Positions 6,996 to 17,189 are shown, numbered from the stretch's first letter. The stretch is DNA of 48,137 bases from Rhodococcus ruber NBRC 15591 (GCF_001894945.1 NZ_BCXE01000045.1:1-48137), one strand, 5' to 3'. A program made the numbers and translations. The notes: generated by a model from the letters alone, not told the origin.

Positions 6996-9900
6996 CTACT
7001 TGCAGCCGGGCAGACCCGAACGGTACACGTCGCCGTCGCCCAGTCGTGCCTGCGGCGAGAGCAGCACGTCCGCTTCGAGCTGGCGTGCCGCGTCGGCTGG
7101 CACCGAGTCCCCGCCGAAGCGGCGGTCGGCGGGCCGCTGGTACAGGGCCGCACCCCCGGTCATCGCCTCCGCGAGGCGGCGCTTACCGGCGACGGCGCGG
7201 GCCTGAGCCTGCTCGACGTAGGCCTGCCGGCGCTCCGCCGGGATCGCCTCGACGAACGCCTGCGGGTGGACCACCGCGATCAGCCCCGACACGTGGCCGA
7301 ACCCGAGGCTGGTCAGCAGACCGGCCTTGAGCGCGTACTGCTCGCCGAAGCGGAGCGGGGTGCGCGGCCACACCAGGTGCTCGAACCCGGCCATCTTGTC
7401 GTCGACGCAGTCCAGGCTGCGGTTCGGCGGGACGATGCCCTGGCTGAGGACCTGGCACAGGCCGATCAGCTGGAACGCCGCCGCGCCGCCCTTGGCGTGA
7501 CCGGTCAGCGACTTCTGCGACACCACGAACATCGGCGCACCGTCGCTGCGGCCCAGCGACCCCGCCAGGCGCTCGTGCAGCTCCGCCTCGTTCGGATCGT
7601 TGGCCGCTGTGGAGGTGTCGTGCTTGGAGATCACCGCGATGTCGTCGGCGGTGACGCCGAGCTTGCGCAGCTCCCGCGCCAGGCCCGACTCGAGCCCGCC
7701 GCGACCCGCGCCGAGGGCACCGATGCCCGGGGCCGGGATCGAAGTGTGCACGCCGTCCGCGAAGGAACCGGCCCAGGCGACCACACCGAGGACGGGCAGG
7801 CCCATCTCCAGCGCCAGGTCGCCGCGGGCGAGCAGGACCGTGCCGCCACCGGCGGACTCGACGAACCCGCCGCGCCGGCGATCGTTGGCCCGGGAGAACC
7901 GGCGATCGCTGATGCCCTTGGCCGTCATGTCGTCCGACTTCGCGGTGGCCGACATGTCACCGAACCCGACGATCCCCTCGATGCCGAGGTCGTCGAAACC
8001 GCCGGCGACGACGAGCTGCGCCTTGCCCAGCTTGATCTTGTCGACACCCTCCTCGACCGAGACCGCGGCCGTCGCGCACGCCGCCACCGGATGCACCATC
8101 GCGCCGTAGCCACCGACGTACGACTGCACGACGTGCGCGGCGATGACGTTCGGCAGGGCCTCCTGCAGGATGTCGTTCGCGCGGGACTCGCCGAGCAGCG
8201 TGTCGATGTACAGCGACCGCATCGAGGTCATGCCGCCCATGCCGGTGCCCTGGGTGTTCGCCACATACGAGGGGTGCACCCAGCGCATCAGCTCCGACGG
8301 GGTGAAACCGCTCGAGAGGAACGCGTCGACCGTGGTCACGATGTTCCACAGGCCCACCCGGTCCACGGACTCGGCCATGTCGGCGGGGATGCCCCACTTG
8401 GTGACGTCGAACCCGGTCGGGATCTGGCCACCGACCGTGCGGGTCAGGTTCATCTTGCGGGGCACCCGGATCTCGGTGCCGGCCTTGCGGGTGACGGTCC
8501 AGTCACCGCTGTCCGGAACCGACTGCGCGACGGTGTTCTCCGGGTCGGCGTCGACGAACGCGCGGGCCTCGGCCTCGGACCCGACCACGAACGACAGGTC
8601 CTTGTCCAGGAACACCGAGGTCAGCAGCGGCGCCGCATTGTCGATCATCGCGCCGTCGTCGCCGTAGCGGCGGATGCCGCAGCGCTCGACCACCGCGTCG
8701 TGGTACCGGTCGGCGATCTCCGCCTCGGGCACCAGATCGCCGGTCTCCGCGTCGTACCAGCCCGGCGTGGGATCGTTCTCCCACGCCACCAGGCCGGTGA
8801 CCCAGGCCAGCTCGAGCACACCGGCGGCCGACAGTTCCTCGTCGACCTCCATCTCGAAGCGGGTGCGGGCCGAGCCGTACGGGCCGAGCTCGCCGGCGCC
8901 GACGATGACCACCAGATCGGCGGGATCGACGTCGAGCGCCTTCCATTCCGGCGCGGGCGTCGTCGCGTCCAGGCGCGGCGGCGCGGGCAGCGCCGCAATG
9001 GTGACCTCGTCGGACTCGGTCTCGGCCGCGGCGTTCGCCTCGGCCTCCTCCTGGGCCTGCTTGGCCAGAGCCGGCAGGTCGATGTCGGCCTCGGACAGGC
9101 CCCCGGTCAGGTCCGCCACCAGCGGTGCGGACGCGGCGGACTCCTTGGACCCGGCGGTGACGAGCTTCAGCAGCTCGACGGCCATCTCGTCGGTCGACCA
9201 GGTGCGCACCCCGGCGGCCTCGGCGGCCTCGACCAGCGGATCGTTGCCGCCCATCAGGCCCGTGCCCCGGACCCAGCCGATGAGGGCGTGGGCGAGGGTG
9301 ACCCGCTCGGCCCACGTGCGCTCGGCGTGCCAGCGGTTGACGATCGCGTCCAGCGCGGCCTTCGCCTCGCCGTACGCACCGTCGCCGCCGAACTTGCCGC
9401 GGTTCGGCGAACCCGGCAGCACGACGTGCAGGTGGGTGTCGACGTCGCGGTCGTAGCCGATGTCGGCCAGCCCCGCGATGAGCCGCTCCACCGACCACAG
9501 CAGGACCCGCATCTCCATCTCGGCGCGGGCACCGGCGTCGGCCATCGACCCGACCACGCGCGGCGCGGCGAACGGGAACAGCAGCGTCGGGGTCAGGGCC
9601 TCCTTGATCAGCTTCTTGGCGCCGCCCGCGGTCTCCACGGTCTCGGTGCCGAGCCACTGCACCAACGCGTCGACGTCGGAGTAGGACGCCATGTTGGCGG
9701 GGACCACCCACAGGGCCGCACCGGACCGCGCGTTGCCTGCGTACAGCTCCTTGTAGAAGCCGAGGCGGCTGTCGCTCAGGCTCGAGGTGGTGACCACGAC
9801 CGTCGCGCCGCCGGCGAGCAGCTTCGCCGCGACCGCGGCCGCGATCCCGCCCTTGCTGGCGCCGGTGACGACGGCGACCTCGCCGGCGTACTCGGCGTCG

Positions 9901-12900
9901 CCGGTCTGCCGGGCAGCCGTCGCGATCGCCTCGAAGGTCTGCGCGAGCTCCGCGCGGCCGGCCTCGGTGGCCTTACCCGCCCAGAACGTCGCGTGCGCGG
10001 CCACCGTGGCGCCCGCACCGGCGAAGCGCTCCGCGGCGATCTCGGCACCGAGCCACACGCGGGCCAGGTCCTCACGAGCCGTCGCCCACCGGTCGTCGAT
10101 CAGCACGGCCTTGCGGGCGTCGAACGCCGGGGCGACCAGCCGCGGCCAGTCGGAACCGAGCTCCGCCGAGACCAGGTCGACCAGCTCGGTGTCCGCCTTG
10201 TCCGCGAGGTCCGAGACCGCGTCGGCCAGGCCCAGCTCGGACAGGATCAGACGCGCGGTCTTGGCGAGCACACCGTTCGAGCCGGTGATGCCCTCGGCGA
10301 ACTCGCCGAGCGCGGCGGCGTCGACGGTGGCGCCGCCACCGCCACCGGCGGACGGCATCGACACCGCGACGCCGCGGCGACCGGCGACCGACTGCACCGC
10401 CGCATCGATCAGCTTGTCGACGGCACCGCCGTCGGACAGCGCGCCGTCGGACAGGCCGCCGAGCGCACCGCCGCGGACGGACGAACCGTCCCGGCTGCCG
10501 AGCGCGACCTCCGCGGTCACGTGCGACGCCCAGCCCTCGCCCAGACCCCACACCTTGGTGACGCGGTCGGCGACGTACGCGGGACGCTTGCCCGACGGGC
10601 CGAACACCTTGCGCAGGTGGTCGTTGATCGAGTCCGACAGCACCGGGCCGAAGGGCCGGTAGGTGCGGGCCAGGCGATCGACCGTGGCGGCGAGCGCGCC
10701 CATGTCGGCGTCGGCCGCACCGTCGATGGCACCGAGCGACAGCTCCGAACCGAGGTCGACGAGCAGCTGGTTGCGCCGCGAGGACACCCCGTCGCACAGC
10801 GCCTCGATCGTGTCGGCGGGACCGACCTGATCCGGGCGCAGCTTCGTCCACAGGGCGATGAGCACCTTTGTGGCGTCGGCGGCCTTGAACGCGATGTCGT
10901 CCGGACGCGGTCCACCCGCCGGAGCGGCAGGTGCGGCGGCCGGAGCGGCAGCCGCGGCCGGGGCGGCAGCGGACGTCTCGGCCGAGGCCGGCTCGTCGTC
11001 CTCCACCGGCGCCGGATCGACGTCCGTCGAGTACACGACCGAGGCCTCGCGCTCGATGTTGAGCACCTCGACCGGCTGCCCGAAGCGGCCCGGCAGCTTC
11101 AGCGTCTGCGACGCCAGGTTCGCGACCGTCGGGGCGGCACCGAGGCCGACCTCGACGAACCGCTCCACGCCCAGGCCACCGTCGGCCTCGTCGGCGAACA
11201 GCAGGTCCTGCGTCTCGATCCAGCGGACCGGGGACGCGAACTGCCACGCGAGCAGCTCGGCGAGCACCACGCGGCACAGCTTCGAGCGATCGGCCGCCCA
11301 GGTGTCGAAGTCCGCGAGGACCTCGGCCAGCGGCTCGGACGGCACCAGGTCGGCGATCTCCTGGACGAACTCCCGGCCCAGGTCGAACGGCTTGGGCACC
11401 AGGTTCGGGATGTAGCGGCCGATGAGGATGTCGGGATCGATCTGCTCCGGCAGCAGGTTCAGCAGACGCTCCCGGAAGTCGTCCACGCCGCCGCGCAGGA
11501 CGGTCGAGTGGAACGGCACGTCGATACCCGGAACCAGGATGAACGCCCGCTTGCCACCGAACTCGGCGACCTTGCGCTCGATCACGGACTCGAGGACCTC
11601 GAGACCGGCGACCGTGCCGGCGATCGCGTACTGCGAGCCGCGCAGGTTCAGGTTGACGATCTGCAGGAACTCCCCGGTCTCCTCCGCGACCCCGGCGACG
11701 AACGCCTCGAGATCGGCGTCGGCGACACCGAACTGCGACGGACGGATCGCGGCCATGCGGTAGTTCGAGCGGCCGTGCTCGTCGCGCGGCACGAGGGCGT
11801 GCATCGCCGAGCCACGGCTGAACACCACCTCGAGCACCGCCTCGAGCGGCAGCACCCCGGCCACCGCGGCGAGGGCGTTGTACTCGCCCACCGAGTGACC
11901 GGCCAGGAACGCGCCCTCGACGAAGGCGCCGGCCTCACGCAGTTCCGCGATCTGGGCGACACCCAGGGTCGCCATCGCGACCTGCGTGAACTGGGTCAGG
12001 TGCAGCACGCCGTCCGGGTGCTTGTGGGTGACACCGCGGGCCTTGAGCACGGTCGGGTTGTCGCGCACCACGGCCAGGATGGAAAAGCCCAGGGCCTTGC
12101 GGGTGTGCTTGTCGGCGCGATCCCAGATCTCCCGGGCGGCCTTGCTGCGGGCACGCGCGTCCAGGCCCATGCCGGGCCGCTGGATGCCCTGGCCGGGGAA
12201 CGCGTACACCGTGCGCGGGGCAGCGGTGCGGCCGGTGGCGACCATCACCAGGTCGCCGTCCACGCGGCAGCCCACCTCGACGATCTCGGCGCCGCGGTCG
12301 GTCGCGATGCGGTCGACTCGCACGTCGATCTGCGCGCCGGGGCGCACCATGCCGAGGAACCGCGCGGTCCACGCCGTCAGGCGGCGGGCCGGCAGCTTGG
12401 CGTCGGCCTCGAGGGCGGTGACGACCTGCTGGGCGGCGGCCGAGAGCCACATGCCGTGCACGATCGGGGTGCCCAGGCCGGCCAGCAGGGCGGCATTGTC
12501 CGAGGTATGGATCGGGTTGTGGTCGCCCGAGACACGCGCGAAGGCGCTCATGTCGATCGGGGCGACGATCACGGCGTCGCGGCGACGACGACGCGGGGTC
12601 TCCACCGCGTCCTCGCTCACGGCACCGCCGGCGCGGACCGGATCGGCCAGCTCCGCCTTGCCGATGCGGCCACGGATCGCGAAGCGCTCGATCAGCGTCG
12701 CGACCGTGGCGTCGCCGGAACCGTTGCCGTTGTCGGCGGTGATCTCCACGTGCACCTCGACCACCCGGCCGAGGTCGGTGTCGACCACGTCCTGCACCTC
12801 GGCCTTGACACCCAGGATGGACGGATCGGTCGGCAGACCGTCCTTCACGTCCACGGCGTGGTCGAGGTGGACCAGGTCCAGCATGCCCTCGATCACCGAC

Positions 12901-15900
12901 AGGCTGGCGTCGGTCTGCGCGGCGCCGAGCGCGGCGAACACCGCCGGCCAGCACGCGCCGACGAGGACGTCGGGGACACCGTGGGCACTGGGGGTCAGGG
13001 TCGACGGCAGTCCCGAACCCGTGACACCGGCATGGTCGGCGATCTTCTCCGGCAGCCAGCCGAGGGTGATGCGGGCCGCGCCCTTCTTCACGGCGGGCAG
13101 CTCCTGGCCCGCGGCGACACCGAGCAGCGCCGACATGGACGCCGACGCGTCCTCCGCGGTGACCACAGGAGCGCCACCGGTGTGCACGGCGGCCGGAACG
13201 GTCAGGCGGATCTCGACGGTCTTGTCCCCCGCGAGCGGCACCGTCAGGCCCACGTGCTCGGCGTCGAGGACGCTCAGGGTGGCGCCCGTCGCGGCGTGCA
13301 CGGCGGCCGTGTCGGACTCGACGGACCACTCGTCCAGGTCGCCGAGGCGGTGCACCGGGTTCACGGTCTGCCGGCCGGCCCAGTTCACATCCGGAGCCGA
13401 CAGCACGGCGTCGAGCAGACCGGACGCAAGGTCCTGGTGACGACGAGCCGCGATCTGCACCGGCTCGACACCGGCCGCGACCAACTCGTCGACGGTGGCC
13501 TTCTCGAACCGGTCGAGCAGCTCACCGACGGGCTCGTCGGCGCGGGTGATGCCCGCGACGGCGACGGTGCCCGGGATGATGCAGACCTGATCGGCGCTGT
13601 AGCGCGGATCGTGGGCCTGCCACAGGGAATCGGACCGCCACCAGCGACGCACGTCCTGGTCGACCACCGGCACGAAGTTCACCGGCTTGCCCGGGGTGCG
13701 GCACAGCGCGACGAAGAACGGAACGTCGGCCGGGTGCAGGACCACCGACTCGGCGTCCGGGAACTGCCCGGTCAGCGCCGCCAGCGCCGCGTACGGCCGG
13801 TCGAGGGCCGCATCGTCGGCGAACAGCGTCGGGATCGGGCCACGATCGGCCGGGTGCAGCCGGGACTCGGCGCGCTGCAGCATCTCGCGGAAACGCTCAC
13901 GCCAGGTGACGTCGATCCACGGGTTCTCGGCCGCGTCGGCCACCTCCTGCGAGCCGACGGCGAGCTCGAGGTAGCGGGTGAGCCACTGTCCGTAGGTCAT
14001 CTCCGCGACGTCGCCGAAGTACGGCTTCGCGGTGACGTCCAGCGCGGCGATGATCTCGTCGCGGCGTGCGGCCACGGCCTCGGCATCGCCCGCGACCTCG
14101 TCGAGCAGGCGGCCCGTGCGGGACGCCGCGTTGTCGATCTCGTGGATGTCCGCGCCCAGCTGGCTCCGGCCGGAGGCCATGCCGCCGGAGGCGGTGCCGG
14201 CGCCGACCCAGTCCGGAGTGCCGGGGGTCTCGACGAGCATCCGCTTGACCTCGGGCGACGTGGTCGCCTCGAGGGTCGCCATCGCCGCGGTGCCGACCAG
14301 GATGCCGTCGAGCGGCATCGCCGGGAAGCCGTGGGCGGTGGACCAGCGGCCGGTCAGGTAGTCGGCAGCCCGCTCGGGGGTACCGATGCCACCGCCGACG
14401 CACAGCACCAGGTTGGACCGGGTGCGCAGCTCGGCGTAGGTGGCGAGCAGCAGGTCGTCGAGGTCCTCCCACGAGTGGTGGCCACCGGCGCGGCCGCCCT
14501 CGATGTGGACGATGACCGGGTAGTTCGGCACCTCGTTCGCGATGCGGATCACCGAGCGGATCTGCGCGACGGTGCCCGGCTTGAACGCGACGTAGCTGAT
14601 GCCGGCCTCGGTCAGCTCCTCGATGATCGAGACGGCTTCCTCGAGTTCGGGGATGCCGGCGGTGACGACCACACCGTCGAACGGTGCGCCCGCGGCGCGG
14701 GCCCGCGGCACGAGCCGCTTGCCGCCCACGTGCAGCTTCCACAGGTACGGGTCGAGGAACATCGAGTTGAACTGCACGGCACGGCCCGGCTCGAGCAGCC
14801 CCTTCAGCTCCTCGACGTGGTCGGCGAAGATCTGCTCGGTGACCTGACCGCCACCGGCGAGCTCGGCCCAGTGGCCGGCGTTGGCCGCGGCGGCGACGAT
14901 CTTCGGATCGACGGTGGTCGGCGTCATGCCGGCCAGCAGGATCGGCGAACGGCCGGTCAGGCGCGTGAACGCCGTCTCGACACCCTGACGGCCGTCGGGC
15001 AGGGTGACCGGCTTCGGCGCGAATGCGGACCACGGCTGCGGCACCTCGGGCTCCGCGCCCGGGGTCAGCAGGTTGCGCTGACCGCCGCGGGTCGCGGCGG
15101 CGATAATGCCCACACCCTGGCCCCGCAGGCCCGAGCTGGTCATCCGCGTCAGCAGCTCACCGGGACCCAGATCCAGGATCCACGAGGCACCGGCCGCGAC
15201 GGCGTCGTCGACGAGGGCGACCCAGTCGACCGGGTCGACGAGCACTTCCTGCGCCAGCGAACGGGCGAGGTCGGCGTCCAGGCCGCAGCGCGACGCCCAG
15301 TCGGCGACCTGCTCGACAGCGTCGGCCAGCGCGGGGTGGTGGAAACCGATCTCGGCCGAGACCGGCTCGAAGGTCGGGGCGAACACGGCACCGCCGCGCT
15401 TCTTCGCCTCCCGCTCGCGGGTCTCCGCGGCGGCGATCTCCTCGCAGCGCTGCTGCACGCGCGCCAGTGCGGCCGGCGGACCGGACAGCACGACGCGGCG
15501 ACGGGCGTTGCGGATGGCGACGACGGCGGACCGCTGCGGATCCTGGTCGGCGAAGACCTCGGCGACGACGGCGCGCAGGCGCTCGGGGTCGACGTTGGCG
15601 ACGGCGAGCATCGGGAAGCGCTCGGCGCCGGAGATGATGCCGCGGCGACGGCCGACGAGGGTGGCAGCGGAACCGATGAGCTGGGCGATCGCGAGGATCT
15701 GCCCGTCCTTGGCGCCGGCGGCCTCGGTGGCCGCGACGGCGAGCACGCCCTGGGAGTGGCCGATCACGGCGGCCGGGGCCTGCGCGGTCACGTCGAGGCC
15801 CTGGTTCGCCAGCGCGCGCAGCGCGGCCACCTGGGTCAGGAACACGCCGGGCAGCGACACCGCGGCGGAGGTCAGTGTGGTCTCGGAGGGACCGGCGACG

Positions 15901-16250
15901 GGCGTCTCGTCCTCGTCGGCGACTTCCTGCTCGAGCATCCAGGCGATGGGGTCGAAGCCGCTCGGGCGCACCACGACGAGGTCGTGTGCGACGGGCGCGA
16001 GCAGCGCGTCGGCCTCGTTGACCAGTTCGGTCAGGACCGGCTCGAGTCCGTTGTCGCGGCTGAGTTCCTCGAGGGAGCTGAGCCACGGGGCACCCTGGCC
16101 GCCGAAGGCGAGGGCGTACGACTCCCCGGCGAGGAGCTTGTCGACCAGCGCGCCCTTTCGGGAGGCGGGGCCGATCCCCCGGTCGCCGGTGCGTCGTGAT
16201 GCCTTCGAGTTCCGTCCGTTGTCGGCTGGTGTGGTCTCGTCGATCGTCAC
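6996..16250 (-). CDS. fas: Type I fatty acid synthase (Fas-I)
   Basis: A 3084-residue multienzyme, close to the size of M. tuberculosis Fas (3069). It makes C16 to C24-26 acyl-CoAs that feed membrane lipids and mycolates. Domains in order: acetyl transferase (GHSQG, Ser166); FMN enoyl reductase from about 430 (LAGMTPTTVDP, GGRAGGHHSWEDL); hot-dog dehydratase near 1215-1340 (DHNPIHTSDN); malonyl/palmitoyl transferase (FPGQGIQRPGMG, AGHSVGEY near 1452); an Ala/Pro linker (about 1758-1780); carrier domain (DGVSSRRNQ, probable phosphopantetheine Ser1824); ketoreductase (VVTGASKGG near 2128); ketosynthase (VAACATAAVS, Cys2725; SKHDTS His; LTGHAKGG). There is no built-in phosphopantetheinyl transferase. 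The GTG at 16250 is chosen because AGGAGAGG lies 10 nt upstream. The region above it holds candidate operators. Confidence 0.97.
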   Translation of the reverse strand: MTIDETTPADNGRNSKASRRTGDRGIGPASRKGALVDKLLAGESYALAFGGQGAPWLSSLEELSRDNGLEPVLTELVNEADALLAPVAHDLVVVRPSGFDPIAWMLEQEVADEDETPVAGPSETTLTSAAVSLPGVFLTQVAALRALANQGLDVTAQAPAAVIGHSQGVLAVAATEAAGAKDGQILAIAQLIGSAATLVGRRRGIISGAERFPMLAVANVDPERLRAVVAEVFADQDPQRSAVVAIRNARRRVVLSGPPAALARVQQRCEEIAAAETREREAKKRGGAVFAPTFEPVSAEIGFHHPALADAVEQVADWASRCGLDADLARSLAQEVLVDPVDWVALVDDAVAAGASWILDLGPGELLTRMTSSGLRGQGVGIIAAATRGGQRNLLTPGAEPEVPQPWSAFAPKPVTLPDGRQGVETAFTRLTGRSPILLAGMTPTTVDPKIVAAAANAGHWAELAGGGQVTEQIFADHVEELKGLLEPGRAVQFNSMFLDPYLWKLHVGGKRLVPRARAAGAPFDGVVVTAGIPELEEAVSIIEELTEAGISYVAFKPGTVAQIRSVIRIANEVPNYPVIVHIEGGRAGGHHSWEDLDDLLLATYAELRTRSNLVLCVGGGIGTPERAADYLTGRWSTAHGFPAMPLDGILVGTAAMATLEATTSPEVKRMLVETPGTPDWVGAGTASGGMASGRSQLGADIHEIDNAASRTGRLLDEVAGDAEAVAARRDEIIAALDVTAKPYFGDVAEMTYGQWLTRYLELAVGSQEVADAAENPWIDVTWRERFREMLQRAESRLHPADRGPIPTLFADDAALDRPYAALAALTGQFPDAESVVLHPADVPFFVALCRTPGKPVNFVPVVDQDVRRWWRSDSLWQAHDPRYSADQVCIIPGTVAVAGITRADEPVGELLDRFEKATVDELVAAGVEPVQIAARRHQDLASGLLDAVLSAPDVNWAGRQTVNPVHRLGDLDEWSVESDTAAVHAATGATLSVLDAEHVGLTVPLAGDKTVEIRLTVPAAVHTGGAPVVTAEDASASMSALLGVAAGQELPAVKKGAARITLGWLPEKIADHAGVTGSGLPSTLTPSAHGVPDVLVGACWPAVFAALGAAQTDASLSVIEGMLDLVHLDHAVDVKDGLPTDPSILGVKAEVQDVVDTDLGRVVEVHVEITADNGNGSGDATVATLIERFAIRGRIGKAELADPVRAGGAVSEDAVETPRRRRRDAVIVAPIDMSAFARVSGDHNPIHTSDNAALLAGLGTPIVHGMWLSAAAQQVVTALEADAKLPARRLTAWTARFLGMVRPGAQIDVRVDRIATDRGAEIVEVGCRVDGDLVMVATGRTAAPRTVYAFPGQGIQRPGMGLDARARSKAAREIWDRADKHTRKALGFSILAVVRDNPTVLKARGVTHKHPDGVLHLTQFTQVAMATLGVAQIAELREAGAFVEGAFLAGHSVGEYNALAAVAGVLPLEAVLEVVFSRGSAMHALVPRDEHGRSNYRMAAIRPSQFGVADADLEAFVAGVAEETGEFLQIVNLNLRGSQYAIAGTVAGLEVLESVIERKVAEFGGKRAFILVPGIDVPFHSTVLRGGVDDFRERLLNLLPEQIDPDILIGRYIPNLVPKPFDLGREFVQEIADLVPSEPLAEVLADFDTWAADRSKLCRVVLAELLAWQFASPVRWIETQDLLFADEADGGLGVERFVEVGLGAAPTVANLASQTLKLPGRFGQPVEVLNIEREASVVYSTDVDPAPVEDDEPASAETSAAAPAAAAAPAAAPAAPAGGPRPDDIAFKAADATKVLIALWTKLRPDQVGPADTIEALCDGVSSRRNQLLVDLGSELSLGAIDGAADADMGALAATVDRLARTYRPFGPVLSDSINDHLRKVFGPSGKRPAYVADRVTKVWGLGEGWASHVTAEVALGSRDGSSVRGGALGGLSDGALSDGGAVDKLIDAAVQSVAGRRGVAVSMPSAGGGGGATVDAAALGEFAEGITGSNGVLAKTARLILSELGLADAVSDLADKADTELVDLVSAELGSDWPRLVAPAFDARKAVLIDDRWATAREDLARVWLGAEIAAERFAGAGATVAAHATFWAGKATEAGRAELAQTFEAIATAARQTGDAEYAGEVAVVTGASKGGIAAAVAAKLLAGGATVVVTTSSLSDSRLGFYKELYAGNARSGAALWVVPANMASYSDVDALVQWLGTETVETAGGAKKLIKEALTPTLLFPFAAPRVVGSMADAGARAEMEMRVLLWSVERLIAGLADIGYDRDVDTHLHVVLPGSPNRGKFGGDGAYGEAKAALDAIVNRWHAERTWAERVTLAHALIGWVRGTGLMGGNDPLVEAAEAAGVRTWSTDEMAVELLKLVTAGSKESAASAPLVADLTGGLSEADIDLPALAKQAQEEAEANAAAETESDEVTIAALPAPPRLDATTPAPEWKALDVDPADLVVIVGAGELGPYGSARTRFEMEVDEELSAAGVLELAWVTGLVAWENDPTPGWYDAETGDLVPEAEIADRYHDAVVERCGIRRYGDDGAMIDNAAPLLTSVFLDKDLSFVVGSEAEARAFVDADPENTVAQSVPDSGDWTVTRKAGTEIRVPRKMNLTRTVGGQIPTGFDVTKWGIPADMAESVDRVGLWNIVTTVDAFLSSGFTPSELMRWVHPSYVANTQGTGMGGMTSMRSLYIDTLLGESRANDILQEALPNVIAAHVVQSYVGGYGAMVHPVAACATAAVSVEEGVDKIKLGKAQLVVAGGFDDLGIEGIVGFGDMSATAKSDDMTAKGISDRRFSRANDRRRGGFVESAGGGTVLLARGDLALEMGLPVLGVVAWAGSFADGVHTSIPAPGIGALGAGRGGLESGLARELRKLGVTADDIAVISKHDTSTAANDPNEAELHERLAGSLGRSDGAPMFVVSQKSLTGHAKGGAAAFQLIGLCQVLSQGIVPPNRSLDCVDDKMAGFEHLVWPRTPLRFGEQYALKAGLLTSLGFGHVSGLIAVVHPQAFVEAIPAERRQAYVEQAQARAVAGKRRLAEAMTGGAALYQRPADRRFGGDSVPADAARQLEADVLLSPQARLGDGDVYRSGLPGCK

Positions 16251-16364
16251 GCGTGTAGTTCCTCTCCTGAACACCTCGAGGGCGTGGTTCTCTCGTTGGC
16301 CGCCCGCGCCGCCGTTAGCGTTCTGATGGCTCTGATCTGCTCGTTCGGGCTACCCAAGAGTGAC

Positions 16365-16395
16365 ACAAAATCATGAGGGGTTCCTCATGTTTTGT
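16365..16395. promoter_or_regulatory. Inverted repeat 1 upstream of fas
   Basis: ACAAAA-T-CATGAGG GGTT CCTCATG-TTTTGT: 13 paired positions with one bulged T. The core is TGAG-N6-CTCA (16374-16387). Candidate operator, since fas-acpS in mycobacteria is controlled by the TetR-family activator FasR at inverted repeats. A hairpin with a T tract reading rightward is an alternative, but no gene ends here. Confidence 0.55.
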
Positions 16396-16425
16396 TCCGT
16401 GCGGGTTACCGGGTACGGAAGGGCG

Positions 16426-16441
16426 CGTGAGATCACTCACA
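16426..16441. promoter_or_regulatory. CRP-like box upstream of fas
   Basis: CGTGAGATCACTCACA matches the actinobacterial CRP consensus TGTGA-N6-TCACA at all but the first base. It lies 176 bp upstream of the fas GTG. It could also be read as a third, shorter-spaced dyad (GTGAG-N4-CTCAC) of the flanking family. Confidence 0.45.
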
Positions 16442-16514
16442 GCAGGTCGGAGAAGTGACTCACCGGTAGGGAGAGTCGGCGCAGGCTGCGCGGCTACGAG
16501 GACGTCCATCAACC

Positions 16515-16528
16515 TGAGGAATCCCTCA
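16515..16528. promoter_or_regulatory. Inverted repeat 2 upstream of fas
   Basis: TGAGG AATC CCTCA repeats the TGAG-N6-CTCA core of the dyad at 16374-16387, 141 bp away, and both are followed by a YGTTT motif. The shared core suggests one regulator binding twice. Confidence 0.5.
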
Positions 16529-16659
16529 CGTTTATCGTTACACAATCGTTACCATCTTGACGGGCCGCGAAACGCGTGCATGAGGGCGTTTTCCGCGGTT
16601 TGTCAGAACCGTCGGATACAGTCTTCGTATCGAACACACATTCGATCCAGGGGGGGGCG

Positions 16660-17142
16660 ATGGGGCGGTCGACGAAGTACACATTGGAAATCCTCGAGGA
16701 GGCGGTCCGAAACTCGACGAGCGTGGCGGGGGTCATGCGCTACCTCGGTCTCGTTCCGAGCGGGGGTTCGCACCACCACCTGAGCCGGCGGATCAAGAAG
16801 CTGGGCATCGACACGTCCCACTTCACTGGATCGGCGCACACCAGGGGTGGGCGTGCACTGAACCGTCTCGAATGGAAAGAAGTCCTGGTCCGCAAACCGA
16901 TTGACGCTCCCCGACAGAAACCGCCTCTACTCCGCCGCGCCCTCGTCGAGTCCGGCCGCGCGTACAAGTGCGAGAGATGCGGCCTCGGGGATCAGTGGTG
17001 CGATTATCCGATCACGCTCCATGTCGATCACATCGATGGGAATCCGAACGACTCCCGTCCGGAGAACATCCGATTCCTGTGCCCCAACTGCCATAGTCAA
17101 ACCCCGACGTGGGCCGCGAGAAAGCGCTTCGGAGCCCCCTAG
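16660..17142 (+). CDS. HNH endonuclease family protein
   Basis: A 160-residue protein. The N-terminal half (YTLEILEEAVRNSTSVAGVMRYLGL and GGSHHHLSRRIKKLGIDTSHFTG) looks like a small DNA-binding helical domain. The C-terminal half is an HNH nuclease with zinc-binding CERCG and LCPNCHS around the catalytic HVDHIDGNPNDSRPENIR. Such two-part proteins are widespread in actinobacteria and their phages, and some act as free-standing homing nucleases. The biological target is unknown. The ATG at 16660 is chosen because a run of seven G lies just upstream. Codon use is somewhat less GC-rich than in neighbouring genes, and it sits alone between the fas control region and tRNA-Leu, which fits a mobile origin. 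Confidence 0.8.
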   Translation: MGRSTKYTLEILEEAVRNSTSVAGVMRYLGLVPSGGSHHHLSRRIKKLGIDTSHFTGSAHTRGGRALNRLEWKEVLVRKPIDAPRQKPPLLRRALVESGRAYKCERCGLGDQWCDYPITLHVDHIDGNPNDSRPENIRFLCPNCHSQTPTWAARKRFGAP

Positions 17143-17172
17143 GTCGAGCGAAGAAGCACCGATGTGATCGCG

Positions 17173-17178
17173 TAAAGT
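17173..17178 (+). promoter_or_regulatory. -10 box of tRNA-Leu
   Basis: TAAAGT lies 11 nt before the first base of the tRNA and 30 bp after the HNH stop. No clear -35 element is visible. Confidence 0.45.
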
Positions 17179-17189
17179 GACGCTGGTAC

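Larger units (their letters stand above)
16251..16659. other. fas control region (409 bp, no gene supported)
   Basis: This stretch holds the fas ribosome site, three dyads described separately (16365-16395, 16426-16441, 16515-16528) and a direct repeat of ATCGTTAC at 16534-16541 and 16545-16552. TACAGT at 16617-16622 is a possible -10 box for the rightward HNH gene. The position of the fas -10 box could not be decided. Short open frames here (for example minus strand 16315-16545) have no ribosome site or recognisable protein. Confidence 0.6.

Noticed and set aside
7266-16199. Open frame of 2977 codons on the plus strand opposite fas
   Set aside because: It is exactly antisense to fas, rich in Arg, Gly, His and Asp with no recognisable domain, and is the usual by-product of high third-position GC in a long gene.
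16365-16395. Rho-independent terminator upstream of fas
   Set aside because: The hairpin has a T tract to the right, but no rightward gene ends before it and the leftward fas gene starts beyond it, so an operator is more likely.
16315-16545. 76-codon minus-strand frame upstream of fas
   Set aside because: TTG start, no ribosome site, no similarity seen, and it runs through the dyads; treated as non-coding.
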